Shown: positions 19,073 to 32,462, counted from the first letter of the stretch. The stretch is 64,000 bases of DNA from Novosphingobium sp. (GCF_027531025.1 NZ_JAPZQX010000002.1:432861-496860); one strand, 5' to 3'. Numbers and translations: made by a program. Notes: a model not told the origin generated them from the letters alone.

Positions 19073-19618
19073 ATGAAGTTCACGCTGAACCGCGCCGCGC
19101 TTGTTGCGGCCGCCAGTGCCATCGCCTTTGCCGCTCCGGCCCACGCCGAAGAGAACAAGGTCGAGCCCTATGTCGGCGTCCAGGCTGGTCATCACGATGC
19201 CGGCACGGATGTCGCGATCGGCGGCACTGTCCGCGATAGCGGCGCGATCTTCGGGGCCTTTGCTGGGGTGGACGTTCCGGTGTCGGGCAACCTGTTCGTC
19301 GGGGTCGAAGGCAATTACAACATCGGCACTGGCGCGATCGATTCCGAATATGGCGTCAACGCGCGCCTTGGCGTGAAGACCGGTTTCGGCAAGGTCTATG
19401 TCCGGGGTGGCTACCAGGAAGTGAACTTCGACCTGGCCCATGTCGTTGCCCCGCTGCCGGTTCCGGCCGGTGCCGACGACACCGACGGCGACTACATCGT
19501 TGGCATCGGTACCGACATCAACCTTGGCAAGGAATCGAACGTGGCCCTGCGCCTCAACCTCGATACCATTGCCTTTGACAGCACCCGCGCCACTGTCGGC
19601 GTTGCGGTGAAGTTCTAA
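19073..19618 (+). CDS. outer-membrane beta-barrel (opacity-type) protein
   Basis: A 181-residue exported protein. The signal peptide ends in AAPAHA-E (about residue 24). The mature part alternates polar and hydrophobic residues in about eight strands (VEPYVGVQAGHHD, GAFAGVDVPVSG, VYVRGGYQEVNF and others) and ends in the outer-membrane C-terminal phenylalanine of VGVAVKF. This fits the OmpA/opacity-like eight-stranded barrels whose roles range from surface structure to small-solute passage. It is followed by a terminator hairpin and is the last gene of the inserted cassette before tgt. Confidence 0.8.
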   Translation: MKFTLNRAALVAAASAIAFAAPAHAEENKVEPYVGVQAGHHDAGTDVAIGGTVRDSGAIFGAFAGVDVPVSGNLFVGVEGNYNIGTGAIDSEYGVNARLGVKTGFGKVYVRGGYQEVNFDLAHVVAPLPVPAGADDTDGDYIVGIGTDINLGKESNVALRLNLDTIAFDSTRATVGVAVKF

Positions 19619-19627
19619 GCATCTGCA

Positions 19628-19660
19628 CACCCGGGGGAGGCGATCGGCTTCCTCCGGGTG
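19628..19660 (+). terminator. terminator after the outer-membrane gene
   Basis: Stem CACCCGG..AGG with CCTCCGGGTG (a bulge of two or three G in the left arm), loop GCGATCGGCTT, followed by ACTTTG. It lies 10 bases after the stop. Confidence 0.6.
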
Positions 19661-19694
19661 ACTTTGCGGCCGCACGCCGCTATGCGCTGCCGCC

Positions 19695-20825
19695 ATGACC
19701 GCGCCGCGCTTCCAGTTCGAAATCCACGCCACCGATGGCAAGGCCCGCACCGGCACGATCCGGATGCGCCGGGGCGAAATCCGCACGCCCGCCTTCATGC
19801 CGGTCGGCACGGCTGCCACGGTCAAGGCGATGAAGCCCGAGACGGTCCGCGCGACCGGTGCGGACATCCTGCTCGGCAATACCTATCACCTGATGCTGCG
19901 GCCCGGCGCCGAACGCGTTGCGCGGCTGGGCGGGCTGCACAAGTTCATGAATTGGGATCGCCCGATCCTGACTGACAGCGGCGGCTACCAGGTGATGAGC
20001 CTGTCCGAACTGCGCAAGATCACCGAAGACGGCGTCACCTTCAAAAGCCACCTCGATGGCAGCCGCCACCTGCTGACCCCCGAACGCAGCATGGAAATCC
20101 AGCGCCTGCTCGGCAGCGATATCGTCATGGCCTTTGACGAATGCCCGCGCGCCGATGCCCCTTATGACACCATCGCCCGCTCGATGCGGATGTCGATGCG
20201 CTGGGCCGCGCGCAGCCGGGCCGGGTTCGACAGTGGCGAGGAGCACGCCGAACGCTCGGCCCTGTTCGGCATTCAGCAGGGCGCGCTGGACGAAGGCCTG
20301 CGCCGCGAAAGCGCCGAGGCACTGCAGGAAATCGGCTTCGATGGCTATGCGATCGGCGGGCTGGCCGTGGGCGAGGGGCAGGAGGCGATGTTCGCCACGC
20401 TCGATTTCGCGCCGGGAATGCTGCCCGTCGATCGCCCGCGCTACCTGATGGGCGTGGGCAAGCCCGATGACCTGGTCGGCGCGGTGGAGCGCGGGGTCGA
20501 CATGTTCGACTGTGTCCTGCCCAGCCGTTCCGGCCGCAACGGGCAAGGGTTCACCTGGAATGGCCCGGTCAACCTGCGCAATGCGAAGCATGCCGAGGAT
20601 CCGGCGCCGCTCGACGAGCGCTGCCCCGGCGATTGCTGCACGAAATACAGCCGCGCCTACCTCCATCACCTCCACAAGAGCGGCGAGATCCTGGGGGCCA
20701 TGCTGCTGACCGAGCACAACCTGACCTTTTACCAGCAGCTGATGGCCGCGATGCGAGCGGCGATTGCCGAAGGGCGGTTCGCGGCCTTTGCGGCAGACTT
20801 CAGAGCGAGTTACCGTTCCCGCTGA
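19695..20825 (+). CDS. tgt: tRNA-guanine transglycosylase
   Basis: A 376-residue TIM-barrel enzyme that swaps guanine-34 for preQ1 in the four GUN-anticodon tRNAs. It has [14 protein letters not shown] (catalytic Asp), [32 protein letters not shown] (substrate loop), and the Zn site [17 protein letters not shown] near the C-terminus. It catalyses the step before QueA; queA lies upstream behind the four-gene cassette. No obvious promoter was seen beyond the terminator at 19628-19660. Confidence 0.96.
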   Translation: MTAPRFQFEIHATDGKARTGTIRMRRGEIRTPAFMPVGTAATVKAMKPETVRATGADILLGNTYHLMLRPGAERVARLGGLHKFMNWDRPILTDSGGYQVMSLSELRKITEDGVTFKSHLDGSRHLLTPERSMEIQRLLGSDIVMAFDECPRADAPYDTIARSMRMSMRWAARSRAGFDSGEEHAERSALFGIQQGALDEGLRRESAEALQEIGFDGYAIGGLAVGEGQEAMFATLDFAPGMLPVDRPRYLMGVGKPDDLVGAVERGVDMFDCVLPSRSGRNGQGFTWNGPVNLRNAKHAEDPAPLDERCPGDCCTKYSRAYLHHLHKSGEILGAMLLTEHNLTFYQQLMAAMRAAIAEGRFAAFAADFRASYRSR

Positions 20826-20877
20826 CAAGCTGGTTCGTTTGCGTTAGGCTCGCGCCAAAGCAATACGGAGAGCGATC

Positions 20878-21672
20878 ATGGCGACGGTGATGGAAACGAT
20901 ATCGGCGGTGAATGACGACCACGTGCGCGGCGCGGTGAGCGACGAAGAGTGGGCAGTCCGCGTCGATCTGGCAGCGGCTTATCGGCTGGTCGCGCTCTAT
21001 GGCTGGGATGACCTGATCTTTACGCACCTTTCGGCCCGCGTGCCGGGGCCGGAACACCACTTCCTGATCAACCCCTATGACATGATGTTCGAAGAGATCA
21101 CCGCCAGTTCGCTGGTCAAGATCGATGTCGAAGGGCATCCGGTGGTGCCAACCTCGCACCCGGTCAACCCGGCCGGCTTCACGATCCATTCCGCCCTGCA
21201 TATGGCGCGCGAGGATGCCCATGCGGTGATGCACCTGCATACGCCAGCGGGTCAGGCCGTCAGCGCGATGGCCGAGGGGCTGCTGCCCCATACCCAGACG
21301 GCGATGATCGCGCTGCATGATATCGCCTATCATGAGTACGAAGGCATCGCGACCGACCTCGAGGAGCGCGAGCGGCTGGTGCAGGACATGGGCAACAAGA
21401 ACGCGATGATCCTGCGCAACCACGGCACCCTGGCGGTGGGCAGCACGGTCGGCGAATGCTTCCTGCGGCTCTATTTTCTGGAGCGGGCCTGCGATGCGCA
21501 GGTCAAGATGCTCAGTGCTGGCCGCGACGGCCTTTACAACCCGCCGCAGGGGACGCCTGAAAAGGTCGAAACCCAGAGCTCTGGCCCAGGCATGAGCGCA
21601 GTGGCCAACATGCTGGCCTGGCCCGCGCTGCTGCGCAAGCTGGACCGGATCGACCCTTCGTTCCGCAACTGA
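20878..21672 (+). CDS. class II aldolase/adducin family protein
   Basis: A 264-residue class II aldolase-like domain. The Zn-binding histidines lie in VMHLHTPAGQAV and NHGTLAVG, with DLIFTHLSARVPG at about 43-55 forming the substrate/phosphate loop region. Some members cleave sugar phosphates (fuculose, ribulose), but this subgroup without neighbouring sugar genes is of unknown substrate. GGAGAGCG precedes the ATG at proper distance. A bidirectional terminator follows and separates it from rpsD. Confidence 0.8.
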   Translation: MATVMETISAVNDDHVRGAVSDEEWAVRVDLAAAYRLVALYGWDDLIFTHLSARVPGPEHHFLINPYDMMFEEITASSLVKIDVEGHPVVPTSHPVNPAGFTIHSALHMAREDAHAVMHLHTPAGQAVSAMAEGLLPHTQTAMIALHDIAYHEYEGIATDLEERERLVQDMGNKNAMILRNHGTLAVGSTVGECFLRLYFLERACDAQVKMLSAGRDGLYNPPQGTPEKVETQSSGPGMSAVANMLAWPALLRKLDRIDPSFRN

Positions 21673-21691
21673 GCCGACGAACCGGGCAACG

Positions 21692-21725
21692 AAAAAGGGC
21701 GGCCCCACCGGGACCGCCCTTTTTT
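21692..21725. terminator. bidirectional intrinsic terminator
   Basis: AAAAAGGGCGGCCC then CACC then GGGACCGCCCTTTTTT: a GC stem with A tract on one side and T tract on the other, between the convergent aldolase and rpsD genes. It is the strongest intrinsic terminator in the window. Confidence 0.93.
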
Positions 21726-21745
21726 GTGTTCGGTGAGACCGAAGC

Positions 21746-22360
21746 TTAGCGCGAGTAGAACTCGACCACCAGGTTCGGTTCCATCTTCACCGGATAGGGC
21801 ACTTCGTCGAGCGTGGGGACGCGCACGAAGGTGACCTTGTCGGTGCCGTCGGCGGCGACATAGTCAGGCACTTCACGCTCGGGCAGGCTCTGCGCTTCGG
21901 CGATCAGGGCCATTTCCTTGGCCTTCTTGCCCAGGCTGATCACGTCACCCGGACGCACGCGGCGGCTGGCGATGTTGCACTTCACGCCGTTCACATAGAT
22001 GTGACCGTGCGAAACGACCTGGCGGGCCGAGAAGATGGTCGGCGCGAACTTGGCGCGGTACACGACCATGTCCAGGCGCTGTTCGAGCAGGCCGATCAGG
22101 TTCTGACCGGTATCGCCCTTCATGCGGCTGGCTTCCTGGTAGGTGCGCTTGAACTGCTTTTCGGTGACGTCGCCGTAGTAGCCCTTGAGCTTCTGCTTGG
22201 CGCGCAGCTGCAGACCGAAGTCGCTGACCTTGCCCTTGCGGCGCTGGCCATGCTGACCCGGACCATAGGAACGGCGGTTGACCGAGCTCTTCGGACGACC
22301 CCAGATGTTTTCGCCCATCCGGCGGTCAATCTTGTACTTCGACGAATTGCGCTTCGACAT
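21746..22360 (-). CDS. rpsD: 30S ribosomal protein S4
   Basis: A 204-residue S4 of full length, a primary 16S rRNA binder that nucleates 30S assembly. The S4 RNA-binding domain is the central [20 protein letters not shown] and [20 protein letters not shown]. The true start is ATG 22360 ([10 protein letters not shown]); the six-residue longer version lacks family support. The gene stands alone with its own terminator, as usual for alphaproteobacteria. Confidence 0.97.
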   Translation of the reverse strand: MSKRNSSKYKIDRRMGENIWGRPKSSVNRRSYGPGQHGQRRKGKVSDFGLQLRAKQKLKGYYGDVTEKQFKRTYQEASRMKGDTGQNLIGLLEQRLDMVVYRAKFAPTIFSARQVVSHGHIYVNGVKCNIASRRVRPGDVISLGKKAKEMALIAEAQSLPEREVPDYVAADGTDKVTFVRVPTLDEVPYPVKMEPNLVVEFYSR

Positions 22361-22564
22361 GGCGCATCGATCCTTCAATTTGCATGCCCTGGAACTGCCC
22401 GGGGCTTCTGGTCCGGAACCGCACCATTCCGTCAGTTACGGCCCGAAAACAGACCGAACACGAAATGCGACCACCGCTTCACCGGAGTGCGGGGTCAATT
22501 GCGAAGTGGCGCCCCTAGCCGTGGCCGGGGCGGATTTCAAGCGGAAATGCGCGGATTTCCTGCG

Positions 22565-22831
22565 TCAGCCAATCTGGGGCCCGACCGGCGCGATCTTGGT
22601 CGTATCCTCGAGCGGGGCCTGCAGGTACTGGTCGCGATCGCGCGCGCGCCATTCCTCGGCTGTCTTGCAGACCCTGCCCTGGGGGCGGTGGGAGCCGGTG
22701 CGGGCGGGCAGGAGGCGGCAGATCTTCTTGGGCTTGGCCGCCTCGGTGGCGGCCGGGGCAGGCTCTGTCGCCAGAACGGCTGCAGGGGCAGTGCCGATAG
22801 CCAGGGCAATCAAGACGGGAACAAGACGCAT
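22565..22831 (-). CDS. small exported protein, two-cysteine type
   Basis: An 88-residue protein with a signal peptide (MRLVPVLIALAIGTAP...ATE), followed by an Ala/Pro linker and the short conserved block KKICRLLPARTGSH..GRVCKTAEEW with two cysteines 17 apart that may form a disulfide. GGAG lies 9 bases before ATG 22831, which favours this start over the ATG at 22846. Similar small proteins are common in sphingomonads, without known function. It is an isolated gene. Confidence 0.65.
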   Translation of the reverse strand: MRLVPVLIALAIGTAPAAVLATEPAPAATEAAKPKKICRLLPARTGSHRPQGRVCKTAEEWRARDRDQYLQAPLEDTTKIAPVGPQIG

Positions 22832-22906
22832 CAGGGGTAACTCCATCGAACGGCGGGCCTATGCCGCATCGCTGACGCGGCCGGAAAGCCCTTTCGACCA
22901 ACGACT

Positions 22907-23632
22907 TCAGTCCGGCTTGCGCGGACCTTTGGCGAGCGCGGACAAGACACCGCGCATCGTCCGTACCTCCAGATGGTTCCAGCCTGGCTTGGTCAGCATG
23001 GTCCGCAGCGTGCGGCGCGTGGCGGCGGCGCGGCTGGCCGGGCGGAAATAGCCGCAAGGCTCCAGCATGGTTTCCAGCTGGACGATCATGCCTTCCAGTT
23101 CGTCCTGCGGGGCAGGGGGCAGCAGTTCCTCGATCGTCGGCTGGACCAGCGCCTGCTGTTTGGACCATTCATAAGCGCACAGGATCACCGCCTGGGCGAG
23201 GTTCAGCGAGCCGAATTCCGGGTTGATCGGCACGGTCAGGATTGTCCGGGCCAGCGCCACGTCATCGGTTTCAAGGCCCGACCGCTCCGGCCCGAAGACA
23301 TAGGCGCTGCGCCCCGGTTCGGCATGAATTGCCCGCGCGGCCTGTTCGGCATCGACCACCGGCTTGGTCACGCCGCGCTTGCGCACGGTAGTGGCATAAA
23401 CGTGCGCGCAATCGGCCACCGCGTCAGCCAGCGTGTCATAGACCCGCGCCCGTTCCAGCACGATGTCCGCGCCGGCTGCGGCGGGGCCAGCCGAGGGATT
23501 GGGCCAGCCATCGCGCGGGGCGACCAATCGCAGGTCGGTCAGCCCGAAATTGAGCATGGCGCGGGCCGCCTTGCCGATGTTCTCGCCCAGCTGCGGGCGG
23601 ACCAGGACGATGGCGGGCTGGCGGTCGGTCAT
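22907..23632 (-). CDS. RNA 2'-O-methyltransferase of the SpoU/TrmJ group
   Basis: A 241-residue SPOUT methyltransferase. The knot motifs are IVLVRPQLGENIGKAARAM (motif 1, Asn/Arg), YVFGPERSGLETDDV (motif 2) and INPEFGSLNLAQAV (motif 3). TrmJ enzymes methylate the ribose of tRNA position 32, and the C-terminal helical extension found here is typical of them. It starts 8 bases after nrdR in the same direction, so it belongs to the glyA-nrdR run. Confidence 0.87.
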   Translation of the reverse strand: MTDRQPAIVLVRPQLGENIGKAARAMLNFGLTDLRLVAPRDGWPNPSAGPAAAGADIVLERARVYDTLADAVADCAHVYATTVRKRGVTKPVVDAEQAARAIHAEPGRSAYVFGPERSGLETDDVALARTILTVPINPEFGSLNLAQAVILCAYEWSKQQALVQPTIEELLPPAPQDELEGMIVQLETMLEPCGYFRPASRAAATRRTLRTMLTKPGWNHLEVRTMRGVLSALAKGPRKPD

Positions 23633-23639
23633 GGCCGTC

Positions 23640-24101
23640 TCAGTTCTTCCCGGCATCCTGGACTGCGCTGGCAAATTCCTCGAAATCGCGGGCTTCGCTG
23701 AAATCGCGATAGACCGAGGCGAAGCGGATGTAGGCGACCGAATCGAGCTGGCGTAGCCCGTCCATTACCATTTCGCCGATCTGCTTGGCGCTGACTTCGG
23801 CATCGCCCAGGGTTTCGACCTGGCGCTGAATGCCGGAAACCAGCTGGTCGAGCCGCTCCTGCCCGATTCCGCGCTTGCGGCAGGCCAGGGCGACCGATTG
23901 CTCGATCTTGGCGCGGTCGAAGGGTTCGCGCTTGTCGCCCGATTTCACGACGGTGATCTCGCGCAGCTGGACGCGTTCGAAGGTGGTGAAGCGCGCGCCG
24001 CAGCCTTCGCACTGGCGGCGGCGGCGGATCGCGGTGTTATCCTCGGTGGGCCGCGAATCCTTTACCTGGCTATTGTCATGCGCACAAAATGGGCACCTCA
24101 A
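23640..24101 (-). CDS. nrdR: transcriptional repressor NrdR
   Basis: A 153-residue repressor of ribonucleotide reductase genes. An N-terminal Zn ribbon has Cys pairs in RCPFCAHDN and [13 protein letters not shown], and an ATP-cone ([19 protein letters not shown]) senses dATP/ATP. The start is a TTG at 24101, and its bases overlap the TGA of the upstream small gene as TTGA, so translation is probably coupled. The NrdR boxes of its targets are not in this window. Confidence 0.95.
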   Translation of the reverse strand: MRCPFCAHDNSQVKDSRPTEDNTAIRRRRQCEGCGARFTTFERVQLREITVVKSGDKREPFDRAKIEQSVALACRKRGIGQERLDQLVSGIQRQVETLGDAEVSAKQIGEMVMDGLRQLDSVAYIRFASVYRDFSEARDFEEFASAVQDAGKN

Positions 24102-24313
24102 GGGCGCAGCCTCTTGTACAGCATGAAGCCCGCGCCCGCGAGCAGTCCGATCGGCCAGGACACGACTGGCAGCACGGCCCCGGCGACGGCACCGATCGCC
24201 GCACCGGTCAGCACCGGCTTGGTCGAGGGGTGGGCCATGCCCTGCTTGCCCATGCCAACGATTTCGTCGCGCACATCGCTGATCAGGTCGTTGCCCTTGT
24301 TCGGATCGGTCAT
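24098..24313 (-). CDS. small membrane-associated hypothetical protein
   Basis: A 71-residue protein with a soluble N-terminal part ([19 protein letters not shown]) and one hydrophobic segment, about residues 36-62, rich in Gly/Ala/Val, ending in YKRLRP. It lies 3 bases downstream of glyA and its stop overlaps the nrdR start, so it is translated within the operon. There is no recognised family. Confidence 0.6.
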   Translation of the reverse strand: MTDPNKGNDLISDVRDEIVGMGKQGMAHPSTKPVLTGAAIGAVAGAVLPVVSWPIGLLAGAGFMLYKRLRP

Positions 24314-24316
24314 GGC

Positions 24317-25630
<1,314 letters not shown>

Positions 25631-25642
25631 TGGGAAGGCTCC

Positions 25643-26080
25643 TCAGGCGGGCGGATTGGAGAGCTTGTCGACACGGGGACCGTGACGACCGCCGCCAAAG
25701 CTGGTGGAAAGGAAGGCGTCAAGACAGGCTTTGGCCATGTCTGGCCCGGTCAGGCGGGCGCCCATGGCGATGACATTGGCATCGTTGTGTTCGCGCGCGA
25801 GGGCGGCGGAAAGCGGCTCGGAGACCAGCGCCGCGCGGCAGGCGGGGTTGCGGTTGACCGCGATCGAGATGCCGATGCCAGACCCGCACAGCGCCACACC
25901 GCGCTCGGCCGTGCCATCGGCGACAACCGAGGCGAGCAGGTAGCCATAGTCGGGATAGTCGACCCGGTCGGCCGTTTCCGGGCCAAGATCGGCCACTTCG
26001 TGACCCAGCTGGATCAGATACTCGCGCAGTTCGGCCTTGAGGTCGACGGCGGCGTGATCGGAGGCAATGGCAATGCGCAT
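25643..26080 (-). CDS. rpiB: ribose 5-phosphate isomerase B
   Basis: A 145-residue RpiB/LacAB-type isomerase that interconverts ribose-5-phosphate and ribulose-5-phosphate. SDHAAVDLKAELREYL near the N-terminus and GVALCGSGIGISIAVNRNP with the catalytic Cys at about residue 68 identify the family. It heads the operon and ends 12 bases before the glyA start. Confidence 0.93.
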   Translation of the reverse strand: MRIAIASDHAAVDLKAELREYLIQLGHEVADLGPETADRVDYPDYGYLLASVVADGTAERGVALCGSGIGISIAVNRNPACRAALVSEPLSAALAREHNDANVIAMGARLTGPDMAKACLDAFLSTSFGGGRHGPRVDKLSNPPA

Positions 26081-26247
26081 CGATAGGACGACCTGCGGCT
26101 GGAGGAGGCAAGAATCGCTTGGCCCCCCTTAGGCCCGCGACCCGATCATATCCAGTCTCTGCCCGCCGGTTTTGTGCGAAAATCGCCGTAGCGGTGCTTG
26201 ACACTGATAATACACCGGATCACCTTCCGGCGTGGGGGAGAATTCTG

Positions 26248-27933
26248 ATGCCGACACGCCTTTCGCTGATCATCGCGCTGCTTGTCGGGCTGGTGCTGGG
26301 CATCTACGCCACGATCCCGCCCGCGCCGCGTGGTGTCGATGCGCCTGCCACCACGTTTTCTGCTGCCCGCGCGATGGCCGATATCCGGATCATCGCCGCA
26401 AAACCGCACCCTACGGGCAGCGCCGAGAACGCCGCCGTGCGTGCCTATCTCCAGCAGCGCATGGCCGAACTGGGGATGGAGGTGCTGACCGACCAGGCAC
26501 CGCTCGAGGCCCGCTCGCTCAAGCGGCTCAACCGCTGGTCAGGGCGGCTGGACACGGCGATGACCCTGACCAACGTGATCGGCATCCTGCCCGGCAAGGA
26601 TCGCAGCCTGCCCGCGGTCGCGCTGATGGCGCACCACGATACCGTCTGGGGATCTCCGGGTGCCGCCGATGATACCACCGGCGTGGCCGCCAGCCTGGAA
26701 GTGGTACGGGCGATCAAGGCGGCGGGCCAGCCCGAGCGCGACCTTATCGTGCTGCTGACCGATGCCGAGGAGCTTGGACTGGATGGGGCAGAGCATTTCT
26801 TCGCCAACAATCCGCTGCGCAACCGGATCGGGGCAATCATCAACCTTGAGGCGCGCGGCGGCGGTGGGCGGGCCAACATGTTCCAGACCTCGCGCGGCAA
26901 CGGCGAGGCCATGCGCCTCTATGCAACCCATGCCGAACAGCCAGCGGCTTCGTCGCTGGCGGCCTTCATCTATTCCGTCCTGCCCAACGATACCGACCTG
27001 ACCCCGGCGCTCAAGGGCAGCTACACCGCCTATAACCTGGCGTTCATTGGCCGGTCGGGGCTTTATCATTCGCCGCTCAGCACCCCGGAAACGCTTGATC
27101 AGGGTTCGGTCCAGGATATCGGCAACCAGACCCTTGAGCTGACCCGCGCCCTGCTGCCGCGCGATGGCATGCCGGGCAAGGCACCCGATACGGTGTTCTT
27201 TGACTGGCTGGGCGTGATCACGCTTCACTACCCGGCCGGGCTGGGCTGGCTGATCCTGGGCATTGCGGTTGCGGCCTTTGGCTGGTCGCTGCGCCGCGAT
27301 GGCAGTGCCGGGGTTGCTGGTGGGGTGGGGCGCTTTCTGGGGTTGGCGCTCGTCGCGGGACTGCTGACCTATGGGATCAACTGGCTGTCGCTCGGCGGAT
27401 CGGAGGGCGAGTATTACGACCGGCTAGCCGCGATTCCCCGGCTTGAAGCCATGGCCGCGCTCGCCGGTATCGCCGCTTTCCTGCTGGTGATCGGCCCCTG
27501 GCGCGCCACGACCGGGGCTATCGCCGGGTTTGCCGCGCCGTTGATCCTGCTCGCGGTCTATGGTCAGGCCGTAGCCCCGACGGCGATCTATTTCGTATCG
27601 GTGCCCCTGCTGCTCGTTGCCCTGGCCCTGGCCATGCCGAACGGTCCCGCCCGCTCCCTTGCGGGCATTGGCGCCGCTATCGCTGTCATCAGCTACATGG
27701 TGCCGCTGGGGCATTTCGTGATGCAGGGGGTCGGTCCGGACATGCCGATGGCCGCCGTCCTGCCGTTTGTCCTGACCGTGACGGCCATTCTGCCGTTGTG
27801 GGCCCCGATCGGCCAGCGCCCGGCCCGGCTTGGCGCAGGGCTGGCGGCGGGACTGGCCGTGGCCATTGCGCTCTGGGTCCAGTTCGATGCCCCGGCGAAA
27901 ACGGTCGCAGTCTATGCCGTGCCTCGCACCTGA
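26248..27933 (+). CDS. membrane-bound M28-family metallopeptidase
   Basis: A 561-residue protein. An N-terminal hydrophobic anchor (residues 4-24) is followed by an M28 aminopeptidase domain with the di-zinc ligands: His130-Asp131 in LMAHHDTVW, Asp141 in AADDTTG, the Glu pair 174-175 in TDAEELGLDG, Glu201 in NLEARG, and a late His in LYHSPLST. The C-terminal 180 residues contain about eight hydrophobic segments, as in Fxna/ERMP1-like peptidases. The catalytic part should face the periplasm. It is a single gene; the frame continues upstream to 26119, but GGGGGAG near 26235 fits ATG 26248. Confidence 0.85.
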   Translation: MPTRLSLIIALLVGLVLGIYATIPPAPRGVDAPATTFSAARAMADIRIIAAKPHPTGSAENAAVRAYLQQRMAELGMEVLTDQAPLEARSLKRLNRWSGRLDTAMTLTNVIGILPGKDRSLPAVALMAHHDTVWGSPGAADDTTGVAASLEVVRAIKAAGQPERDLIVLLTDAEELGLDGAEHFFANNPLRNRIGAIINLEARGGGGRANMFQTSRGNGEAMRLYATHAEQPAASSLAAFIYSVLPNDTDLTPALKGSYTAYNLAFIGRSGLYHSPLSTPETLDQGSVQDIGNQTLELTRALLPRDGMPGKAPDTVFFDWLGVITLHYPAGLGWLILGIAVAAFGWSLRRDGSAGVAGGVGRFLGLALVAGLLTYGINWLSLGGSEGEYYDRLAAIPRLEAMAALAGIAAFLLVIGPWRATTGAIAGFAAPLILLAVYGQAVAPTAIYFVSVPLLLVALALAMPNGPARSLAGIGAAIAVISYMVPLGHFVMQGVGPDMPMAAVLPFVLTVTAILPLWAPIGQRPARLGAGLAAGLAVAIALWVQFDAPAKTVAVYAVPRT

Positions 27934-27942
27934 ATAGCGAAA

Positions 27943-27964
27943 CGGCCCGGATCGCTCCGGGCCG
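27943..27964. terminator. terminator hairpin between peptidase and rpoD
   Basis: Perfect 9-bp stem CGGCCCGGA/TCCGGGCCG with loop TCGC, followed by ATCGTT. It separates two convergent genes. Confidence 0.75.
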
Positions 27965-27994
27965 ATCGTTAAACCTTGGTCGCTGCCGGACCGC

Positions 27995-30012
<2,018 letters not shown>

Positions 30013-30016
<4 letters not shown>

Positions 30017-31872
30017 TCCGCCATTGGTTTGGCAGGAGAGGCTGGCGCCACCCCCGCTCGCGCGCTGGCCATTTGCCGCAAGCGCGCATCGAATTCCAGC
30101 TTTCTCTTCAACAGCCGCTGCTGTTCGGCATAAGCCCCTTCGGAAAGGTCCGCTTCGAACCGCCTGGTGGCCTCGGCCAGGGCGGCTTCGAGCGCGGGCC
30201 GTTCAACCAACAGGCTGATCGCCTGGGCCAGCTCGGACCGGGCCTGGTCTTCCGGGATCACATCACCCAGAAAGCCGAAGCGCAGGTCCGCATATTCCTC
30301 CGGAGCCGGAGCTGCCAGACCCCGGGCTGCCAATATGGGCGCGATAGCTGCGCTTTCAAGCGGTTCTCCGGCCTCGAAAGCATCAACCAGTGCTTCAAAG
30401 CGCGGATCGGCCAGCGGGGCCGTGGCCAGGGTATCGGCGTGAAGCGCCAGTTCGGCGGGAAAGCGGATCAATCCGGCGAGGACCGCCGCCGACAAGCCAT
30501 CGCGCGGCGGGGCCTTGCGCCGGGAGCGGCCGGTTGGGCGCGGCGGGACACGCGACTGGCCACCCGGCTTCCATTCGCCCGGTCGCCATTCGCGTTGCTC
30601 GCGGCGGGGAAAGGCAAAGGCCGAGAATTTTTCCAGCAATTCACGGCGATACAGCGCCTGGATATCGCGATCGGCAATGGTTTCGACATGGGCCAGCAGC
30701 CGCGCCTTCAACCCGGCCTTGTCTTCCGGGGTTTGGAGCGGCTGGGCATCGCGTTCATGCTCCCACAGCACTTTCACCAGCGGGCGGGCATCGGCCAGCA
30801 GGGCATCCAGCGCCGCCACCCCGCGCTGCTTGATCAGGTCATCGGGATCGAGCCCGGCCGGCAGGCGCACGATCCGCAAGCTGTGCGCCGGGCGCAGCAT
30901 GGGCAGGGCGCGGGCAATGGCCCGCATTGCCGCGCGCTGCCCGGCGGCATCGCCATCGAAGCAGAGGATCGGGGTCTCGACCAGCCGCCACAGCAGTTCC
31001 AGCTGTCGCTCGGTCAGCGCCGTGCCCAGCGGGGCGACCGCGTCCGCAATCCCCGCCGCCGCGAGCGCGATCACGTCCATATAGCCTTCGACCACCACGA
31101 TCCGGCCGGTCTGGCGGCTCGCGGGTCCGGCGCGGTGGAGGTTGTAAAGCGTGCGGCCCTTGTCGAACAGCGGCGTGTCGGGTGAGTTCAGGTACTTGGG
31201 CGCATCGGTCTTTTGCGCATCGAGAATGCGCCCGCCAAAGGCGATCACCCGTCCGCGCGCATCCTCGATCGGCAGCATCAGTCGGCCGCGGAACCGGTCA
31301 TAGGGTTCCTTGTCCTCAACGGCGATCCGCAGGCCCGCCTCGATCAGCTTGCCCTCCGGCACGTCCTTGAGCGCGCCTTTGAGCGCCTGCCGCCCTTCCG
31401 GGGCATAGCCAAAGCCGAACCGCTGGACGGTGTGGGCATCGAAGCCGCGCGTGGCGAGATAGGCCCGCGCCTTTTCCCCTTCCGGCCCGGCCAACTGCGC
31501 CACGAACCAGTCCTGCGCGGCCTTCATCACATCGTGGAGCGTATCGCGTTGCTCGGCAGCCTGGGCGGCGCGCGGATCGGGGGCGGGGACTTCCATCCCG
31601 GCCTCGCTCGCCAGTTCCTTCACTGCATCCATGAAGGACAGCCCGCGCTGGTCGGTCATCCAGCGGATCACATCACCATGCGCGCCGCAGCCGAAGCAGT
31701 GATAGAAGCCCTTCTGGTCGTTGACGGTGAAGCTGGGGCTTTTCTCGTTGTGGAACGGGCAGCAGGCCTTGAACTCATGCCCCGCCTTGGTCAGCCGCGT
31801 GGTCCGGGAAATGACGCTGGACAGCGTTATCCGGGCGCGCAGTTCATCCAGCCATTGGGGGGTGAGGGCCAT
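30013..31872 (-). CDS. dnaG: DNA primase
   Basis: A 619-residue primase that lays RNA primers at the replication fork. The N-terminal CHC2 zinc domain is [19 protein letters not shown] then [11 protein letters not shown]. The TOPRIM core includes [15 protein letters not shown] and [12 protein letters not shown] with the metal-binding acidic residues. The C-terminal helicase-interaction domain is present. It is co-translated with rpoD. The ATG 31872 start is not preceded by another plausible one. Confidence 0.96.
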
Positions 31873-32097
31873 TGCCAGTCTCTAGTCCGCTCTCCGGCGC
31901 CCCTCAACAGTCGGCTTACGATCCCCACAGGCTTGTTTCCGATAACTGTGGAAGAAAGCATGCCGTAGCGTCAGCTGGCTGTTCATCAGTACAATCTGGT
32001 ATAAGTTGAAACCGGGTCGCGGGGGTGGTCCGGGGGAAATCCAGAAACAATTCACAGCTTGGCACCGGTTCCGCCCTAATAAAACAGGAGGAAGAAG

Positions 32098-32442
32098 ATG
32101 CTGAACAAGGTAAGCTCTCTGGCCCGAGCCGCCGGGATAGTACTCGCAATTGTTGCGGGCTTCGTTGCGCTTGGAACACTCGATACAACGATGGTCCTGG
32201 TCGTGCTGGGGCTCATCGCCGGGCTCAGCCTGGCGGCGGATCGCGTGGTCCTGACCGGCGTATTGGTGCTGCTCATGCCCGCAGTCGGCACGGCGCTGGC
32301 AACCTTGCCCGGCGTCGGTGCCCAGCTTGCGGCAGTGGCCGGCAACCTGGGAACGCTTGGGGCGGCCTCGATCGGCACGGCCTTCGCGCTGCTGCTCTAC
32401 AATCGGGTCAAGGAAGATCTTGGCTCGCTGACCGCGAAATAG
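32098..32442 (+). CDS. small hydrophobic membrane protein
   Basis: A 114-residue protein, mostly hydrophobic, with three or four membrane segments (about residues 11-30, 33-48, 50-68, 84-100) and a charged end NRVKEDLGSLTAK. AGGAGGAAG lies directly before the ATG, so it is probably well expressed. It stands alone between dnaG (divergent) and a terminator. No family was recognised. The 225-bp upstream gap contains no other clear signal. Confidence 0.6.
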   Translation: MLNKVSSLARAAGIVLAIVAGFVALGTLDTTMVLVVLGLIAGLSLAADRVVLTGVLVLLMPAVGTALATLPGVGAQLAAVAGNLGTLGAASIGTAFALLLYNRVKEDLGSLTAK

Positions 32443-32462
32443 CGCTCAGTCCTGATCGCCGG

